A stretch of 64,000 nucleotides of DNA from Paenibacillus mendelii (GTDB lineage Bacteria > Bacillota > Bacilli > Paenibacillales > Paenibacillaceae), in NCBI RefSeq assembly GCF_024498075.1, contig NZ_JANHOF010000002.1, forward strand, positions 664,431 through 728,430, in the 5' to 3' direction. The notes beneath the pieces were generated by a model. The model had not been told where the DNA came from. It made no database searches and worked only from the letters and a program-made list of their open reading frames with translations. The position numbers were made by a program, and so were the translations under genes. This document shows positions 59,797 through 64,000 of the stretch, piece by piece (position 1 is the stretch's first letter; each line of letters opens with the position of its first letter).

Positions 59797-60882
59797 GTGC
59801 AACTCGTCCGTTATTTGTTCCGGCCTGCGGTTATTCCCGCTTGGGTCGCTGTGCTGCTCGCCCTGCTGCTTGCCATATTTCCAGCTGCAGCCTTGCATGC
59901 ATCGATACGCGGGCTGTCCATATGGTGGGAGGTTTTATTTCCTGCACTTTTCCCATTCTTCGTGATATCGGAGCTGCTGCTTGGATTCGGCATCGTTCAC
60001 TTCTTCGGCACGCTGCTCGATCCGCTTATGCGCCCGCTGTTTAGGCTTCCCGGAATCGGCGGGTTTGTCGTTACGATGGGTTATGCCTCCGGTTATCCCG
60101 TCGGAGCGAGGCTAACGGCTCAGTTATGGGAACAGCGGCTCATTACGCGGGTCGAAGGCGAGCGGCTCGTCGCCATCACGACCACCTCGGATCCGATCTT
60201 CCTGATTGGAGCGGTGTCCATCGGTTTCTTCCACAACGCCGCGCTCGCTCCCCTGCTCGCCGCCGCTCATTATGGAGGAGGCCTGATCATTGGGCTGCTC
60301 ATGCGCTATCACGACAGGAAGGCGCCTGAGTCGCCACAAGTCCCTGCAGCTTCCTCCACAGAGACAGGCAGGCGCTCCTCACGGCTCGCGCAAGCGATAA
60401 CCGCCATGCATCGGGCCAGATTGCTGGACGGCCGCTCAACCGGCACGCTGCTCCAAGAAGCCGTACAAGCCGCGCTCCGGCTTATGATTGTGGTCGGAGG
60501 ACTTGTCGTCTTCTTCTCGGTCGTCATGGAGCTGCTCACCATGGTCGGCATGATCGGGACGATCGCCGAGCTATTCCGTATCGTCATGAGTACACTGGGG
60601 ATGCCGGCATCGTTATCTGAAGCGGTTGTCAACGGATTGTTCGAGGTCACGCTAGGAGCCAGAACGGCGGGGGAATCGACAAGCAGCGGCCTCATTCACC
60701 AGGTAGCCATTGCCGCTTTTATCCTCTCCTGGGGCGGAATGTCCGTTCACGCCCAGGTCGTCAGTTTGCTGAGCCGCACCGATTTGCGCTACCGGCCGTT
60801 TCTCATAGCCCGATTGGTGCACGGCGTTATTGCCGTTCTGCTCGTGTATATCCTCTGGAATAGTATGGCACCGACCGGATAA
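59797..60882 (+). CDS. ylbJ: Sporulation integral membrane protein YlbJ
   Basis: A 361-aa polytopic membrane protein required for proper spore formation in Bacillus (sigma-E regulon, by knowledge of the family). About eight TM helices are visible; GLSIWWEVLFPALFPFFVISELLLGFG, MGYASGYPVGARLTAQLWEQ and TTSDPIFLIGAVSIGFF are the nucleoside-transporter-gate-like (Gate) segments. The start is GTG 59797 with GGAGGGG upstream. Full length; it indicates an endospore former. Confidence 0.92.
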   Translation: MQLVRYLFRPAVIPAWVAVLLALLLAIFPAAALHASIRGLSIWWEVLFPALFPFFVISELLLGFGIVHFFGTLLDPLMRPLFRLPGIGGFVVTMGYASGYPVGARLTAQLWEQRLITRVEGERLVAITTTSDPIFLIGAVSIGFFHNAALAPLLAAAHYGGGLIIGLLMRYHDRKAPESPQVPAASSTETGRRSSRLAQAITAMHRARLLDGRSTGTLLQEAVQAALRLMIVVGGLVVFFSVVMELLTMVGMIGTIAELFRIVMSTLGMPASLSEAVVNGLFEVTLGARTAGESTSSGLIHQVAIAAFILSWGGMSVHAQVVSLLSRTDLRYRPFLIARLVHGVIAVLLVYILWNSMAPTG

Positions 60883-60949
60883 CGTTGTCTTTAGGGGCGA
60901 TTTCCGATATGATCGACTTATTATATCGGTGCGGAAGGAGCTTATTTCA

Positions 60950-61747
60950 TTGAACTACGTCGTAGTGGACAGGGGTGACCAGCTGTCCAAGCAACTGGCT
61001 GGGCAATTTCATGAGCTTGCAGCCGCAAGAGGCCTCACCTTAAATGAAGAATCGCCGGAGATGGTCGTTTCGATCGGCGGCGACGGTACGCTGCTGCAAG
61101 CATTCCACTCCTATAGCGATCGCATTTCCGACGTTGCCTTTGTCGGTGTGCATACGGGACACCTCGGTTTTTTTGCGGATTGGAAAGCCGACGAGCTCGA
61201 GGAGCTCATTCGCATGATGACGGAGAGCGAGCCGCGTATCGTCCGCTATCCGCTCGCGCAGATCGAGCTGGAAACCGCCTCGGGCATTTCGAATCATATC
61301 GCGCTGAATGAATTTACCATTAAAGGCGTGGATAATACGATCGTGGCGCAGATCGATATCAATGATGAATTATTCGAGATGTTCCGCGGCGACGGCATCG
61401 TCGTCTCCACCCCGCTCGGCAGCACAGCCTATAATAAGAGCTTGGGCGGAGCCGTTATTCATCCATCGATCGAATCCCTGCAAATTGCAGAGATCGCTTC
61501 GATTAACAACCGGGTGTACCGGACACTTGGATCTGCTGTCGTGCTGCCTCAGCATCATCATTGCGACATCATCTCACGCAAGGAGCAGCGGCTGCTGTTG
61601 TCGTTTGACCATCTGAACATGACCCGAAGCGATATTCGTTCCATTCGGTGCAGCGTAGCAAGCCGCAAGGTAAGCTTTGCCCGATACCGGCCGTTTCCAT
61701 TCTGGAATCGGGTGCGCGAAGCGTTCCTCGGCTATGATGTCAAATAA
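60950..61747 (+). CDS. nadK: NAD kinase
   Basis: A 265-aa enzyme phosphorylating NAD to NADP. The catalytic GGDGTLL is at about residues 43-49; LNEFTIK, DGIVVSTPLGSTAYNKSLGGAVIHPS and the C-terminal beta sandwich follow the family. The start is TTG at 60950 after GGAAGGAG; the frame upstream overlaps ylbJ and lacks homology. It lies 2 bp from the next gene, so they are cotranscribed. Confidence 0.95.
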   Translation: MNYVVVDRGDQLSKQLAGQFHELAAARGLTLNEESPEMVVSIGGDGTLLQAFHSYSDRISDVAFVGVHTGHLGFFADWKADELEELIRMMTESEPRIVRYPLAQIELETASGISNHIALNEFTIKGVDNTIVAQIDINDELFEMFRGDGIVVSTPLGSTAYNKSLGGAVIHPSIESLQIAEIASINNRVYRTLGSAVVLPQHHHCDIISRKEQRLLLSFDHLNMTRSDIRSIRCSVASRKVSFARYRPFPFWNRVREAFLGYDVK

Positions 61748-61749
61748 CG

Positions 61750-63489
61750 ATGAAAGCTTTTCGCGCTTACTTAAAAGTTGTTAAGCCTTACCGGTGGATG
61801 ATCGCTCTTACGCTCCTGATTGGGGCGGTCAAATTCACCATTCCGCTTACACTGCCGCTCTTTCTCAAATATATCGTGGATGGGGTGCTCCTTGCCCCGA
61901 TAACAGCGGAAGTTAAAATCGAGAAGCTGCTCAAGGCGCTCGGCTGGGGCTTCCTGCTGTTCGTCGTCGTCCGTTATCCGGTGGAATATTACCGGCAATA
62001 TTTTGCACAAATGACGACTAGCCGCATCCTGTTCGATTTGCGGGGCAAGCTGTACGGCCATCTTCAGAAATTATCGATCCGTTATTTTCAAAACCGGAAG
62101 TCCGGAGAAATTATTTCACGCATGATGAATGATGCGGAACAGACGAAGTCGCTTGTCGAGACCGGATTGATGAACATTTGGCTCGATATGTTCACACTCA
62201 CCGTTGCCCTCATCATCATGTTCCAGATGAACGCGGTGCTTACACTGGTGGCGATCATCATCCTGCCCTTCTACGCCATCGCCGTCAAGAAGCTGTATAA
62301 ACGGCTGCGGGACTACTCACGTTCAAGGTCGCAATCACTTGCCGAGATGCAAGGTTACTTGAATGAGCATGTGAACGGCATTCCAGTCGTGAAGAGCTTC
62401 ACACTGGAGACTCACGAGGAGAACCAATTCAGAAATCGCAATGCAACGTTTCTTCAGAAGGCGCTTGCGCTCACGCGGTGGAATGCGCTGACACAATCGA
62501 TCATCAACACCTTGACTGAAATCGCACCCTTGCTCGTGCTGGCGTATGGGGGCTATTTGGTTGCACTCGGGGATCTCACAATCGGCGCCTTCGTGGCCTT
62601 CTACAGCTACTTGGACCGTCTCTATTCCCCGCTTCGCAGGCTCGTCAACGCTTCAACCGAGCTCACTCAAGCTTCGGCATCACTCGAACGGGTCATGGAG
62701 CTTATGCATGAGACGCCGGAGATTCAAGATCAATCCGGTGCGAAGGAGCTTCGGGATGTGCGCGGCGAAATTGAGTTCCGCGGCGTGTCCTTCCGCTATC
62801 TGGAGGATGGGGAATGGGTGCTGCGGGGGATCGACCTAAATATCCCTCACGGCCAGACCGTTGCGCTTGTCGGGATGAGCGGCGGCGGCAAATCATCGCT
62901 CGTTAGCCTGCTCGCCCGCTTTTACGATATCCAAGAAGGATCCATTACGATTGACGGGCGGGATATACGGTCGGTTACCCAGCATAGTTTGCGCGCTCAG
63001 ATCGGCATGGTACTACAGGACAGTATTCTGTTCAGCGGAAGTGTGCGGGATAATATTTTGCTCGGAAGCCCCGGGGCTTCGGAAGAATCCATGATGGATG
63101 CCGCAAGACAGGCTAATGCGCATGATTTCATTATGTCGCTTCCGGGCGGCTATGACACCGAGATTGGCGAGCGGGGTGTTAAGCTCTCGGGCGGGCAGAA
63201 GCAGCGTATCTCTATCGCGCGGGTCTTCCTCAAGAATCCCGCTATTCTCGTGCTTGATGAAGCCACCTCGGCTCTTGATCTGGAGTCCGAGCATGCGATT
63301 CAAGAATCGCTTGGAGCGCTCTCGCGGGATCGCACGACGCTCATCGTGGCTCATCGTCTTTCTACAATTACCCATGCGGATACCATTGTTGTGGTTGAGC
63401 ACGGGTCGATCGTCGAGCAAGGTACGCATGAGGAGCTTATGGCCATAGACGGCGCATATGCAAGACTGTATAACGTACAGCATCTCTAG
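61750..63489 (+). CDS. ABC exporter, fused transmembrane and ATPase domains
   Basis: A 579-aa half-transporter that works as a dimer. Six TM helices occupy about residues 15-305. The nucleotide-binding domain follows with Walker A GMSGGGKSS, Q-loop GMVLQDSILFSGS, signature KLSGGQKQRISIARVF, Walker B AILVLDEATSALD and the H-loop AHRLSTI. It is of the MsbA/BmrA type, exporting lipids, drugs or peptides; the substrate is not predictable. Immediate linkage to the NAD kinase gene is probably positional. Confidence 0.93.
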   Translation: MKAFRAYLKVVKPYRWMIALTLLIGAVKFTIPLTLPLFLKYIVDGVLLAPITAEVKIEKLLKALGWGFLLFVVVRYPVEYYRQYFAQMTTSRILFDLRGKLYGHLQKLSIRYFQNRKSGEIISRMMNDAEQTKSLVETGLMNIWLDMFTLTVALIIMFQMNAVLTLVAIIILPFYAIAVKKLYKRLRDYSRSRSQSLAEMQGYLNEHVNGIPVVKSFTLETHEENQFRNRNATFLQKALALTRWNALTQSIINTLTEIAPLLVLAYGGYLVALGDLTIGAFVAFYSYLDRLYSPLRRLVNASTELTQASASLERVMELMHETPEIQDQSGAKELRDVRGEIEFRGVSFRYLEDGEWVLRGIDLNIPHGQTVALVGMSGGGKSSLVSLLARFYDIQEGSITIDGRDIRSVTQHSLRAQIGMVLQDSILFSGSVRDNILLGSPGASEESMMDAARQANAHDFIMSLPGGYDTEIGERGVKLSGGQKQRISIARVFLKNPAILVLDEATSALDLESEHAIQESLGALSRDRTTLIVAHRLSTITHADTIVVVEHGSIVEQGTHEELMAIDGAYARLYNVQHL

Positions 63490-63527
63490 CTGGCTGCCAT
63501 GATCAGCGTTTATCCGTAATAGTGCAA

Positions 63528-63571
63528 TGCAAAAAAAGTGGCGGTGCAGAACTAATCTGCACCGCCACTTT
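63528..63571 (-). terminator. Terminator between convergent transcription units
   Basis: AAAGTGGCGGTGCAGA (63535-63550) pairs with its exact complement (63556-63571); seven T residues follow on the minus strand. It closes the right-edge minus-strand gene and probably the exporter operon as well. Confidence 0.92.
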
Positions 63572-63583
63572 CCATTCCAACGC

Positions 63584-64000
63584 TTAGCTCTTTGAACCTC
63601 CGGGTTCTTTGCCCCGAGGAGCCGGTGTTTCTGATGCTGCCGCCACAGGAGCCTTAGCAGACGCAAACGGGGGCTTCTTCGGACGCTGTCCTTGGTGCGG
63701 ACGCTCGCCTGCATGTGACGCTCCGTGGTGCTGGCGGGAAGGCCGCGCTCCCTCCTTGTCATGCTCTTTATCCCGGTCCTTAGGGAGCGGCTTACGGCCG
63801 CTGCCGGACGTCTCTTTATCGGAATCACGGTTGTGGTCCTTGCGATTCGGCTGCGAACGCGTGTAATCCTTCCGCTGATCACGCGGATTACGTGGAACAG
63901 CCCGGATATGCTCGCGCTTCACGACGACTTCGCCTTCTGCTGCTGCAGCTACAGGAGCTGCAGTTCCATCATAGGCGACCTCACCATCCTCATTCTCGCC
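63584..64000 (-). CDS. Partial gene: Arg/Lys/Pro-rich disordered C-terminus
   Basis: The frame is open from the right edge (reading GENEDGEVAYDGTAAPV) to the stop at 63584, 138 residues. The visible part is low-complexity and mostly basic: RNPRDQRKDYTRSQPNRKDH, SGSGRKPLPKDRDKEHDKEG, RPSRQHHGASHAGERPHQGQ. The last stretch is Ala/Pro-rich. Such tails are common on RNA-binding proteins, but the folded part lies beyond the window. An internal GTG (63922) is unlikely to be the start because the coding pattern continues upstream. Confidence 0.6.
   Translation of the reverse strand, partial: GENEDGEVAYDGTAAPVAAAAEGEVVVKREHIRAVPRNPRDQRKDYTRSQPNRKDHNRDSDKETSGSGRKPLPKDRDKEHDKEGARPSRQHHGASHAGERPHQGQRPKKPPFASAKAPVAAASETPAPRGKEPGGSKS

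Noticed and set aside
59797..59993. Overlapping minus- and plus-strand frames at the start of ylbJ
   Set aside because: They are shadows; the GTG start of ylbJ has a strong ribosome site and matches the family N-terminus.

Overview
The window looks like a chromosomal segment of a spore-forming, moderately GC-rich Firmicute of the Paenibacillaceae (Paenibacillus or Cohnella type). The basis is gene content judged from protein sequence alone: YlbJ, YycC, a DUF2621 protein, TTG and GTG starts behind strong Shine-Dalgarno sites, an AraC/LacI-rich set of sugar loci, and a Tad-type pilus locus with Flp1, DUF5702 and DUF6382-FHA proteins. I saw no rRNA, tRNA, CRISPR array, transposase or phage gene.

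Layout. 1-5008 (minus): response regulator, histidine kinase, MsmK/UgpC-like ATPase and a large substrate-binding protein cut by the left edge. 5489-6701 (plus): an unrecognised 292-aa protein and a small TPR-like protein behind a palindrome-rich leader. 6769-11862 (minus): a secreted copper-amine-oxidase-N-like protein and a sulfate transporter operon. 12164-18651: housekeeping genes (yvyE, pgi, a hydroxyisobutyrate-dehydrogenase-like reductase, ppnP, tkt) with two unrelated families of intergenic tandem repeats. 18973-26150: an AraC-regulated region with a three-gene operon (nucleoside hydrolase, PhyH oxygenase, AspA/AstE-like peptidase) and a 1035-aa secreted discoidin/glycoside-hydrolase-like protein. 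26323-30881: purU, nfo, DUF2621, a lipoprotein and a TIGR01777 epimerase.

31065-41608 (minus) is a ten-gene Tad-like pilus operon: TadZ, CpaF, TadB, TadC, Flp1 pilin, TadE-like, DUF5702, TadE-like, A24 prepilin peptidase and FHA protein. 41803-52498 (minus) is a sugar-catabolic and surface-polysaccharide region. It holds an AraC regulator, a TIM-barrel-like protein, two Gfo/Idh/MocA dehydrogenases, an alpha/beta hydrolase, a LacI regulator and two tandem paralogous beta-helix (pectate-lyase-like) proteins. 52728-64000 holds uppP, ndk, pepF, yycC with a CxxC protein, a coiled-coil/AIM24 pair, a DUF2225 protein, a truncated globin, a 30-codon membrane peptide gene, ylbJ, NAD kinase, an ABC exporter and a partial Arg/Lys-rich protein at the right edge.

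The most informative signals are regulatory and evolutionary. Three promoters (upstream of 44518, 50951 and 52498) share a 17-bp motif placed exactly 20 nt from the -10 box, suggesting one activator-controlled regulon. A LacI-type operator recurs upstream of the lacI gene and upstream of the esterase/dehydrogenase operon. A 67-bp element recurs in front of the nucleoside hydrolase operon and the secreted hydrolase gene, next to an AraC gene. A 3' scar of a third beta-helix paralog, with its terminator, sits immediately behind the dehydrogenase gene at 44766. It shows that the 4.8-kb block of genes at 44766-49508 is bounded by direct copies of the same gene junction.
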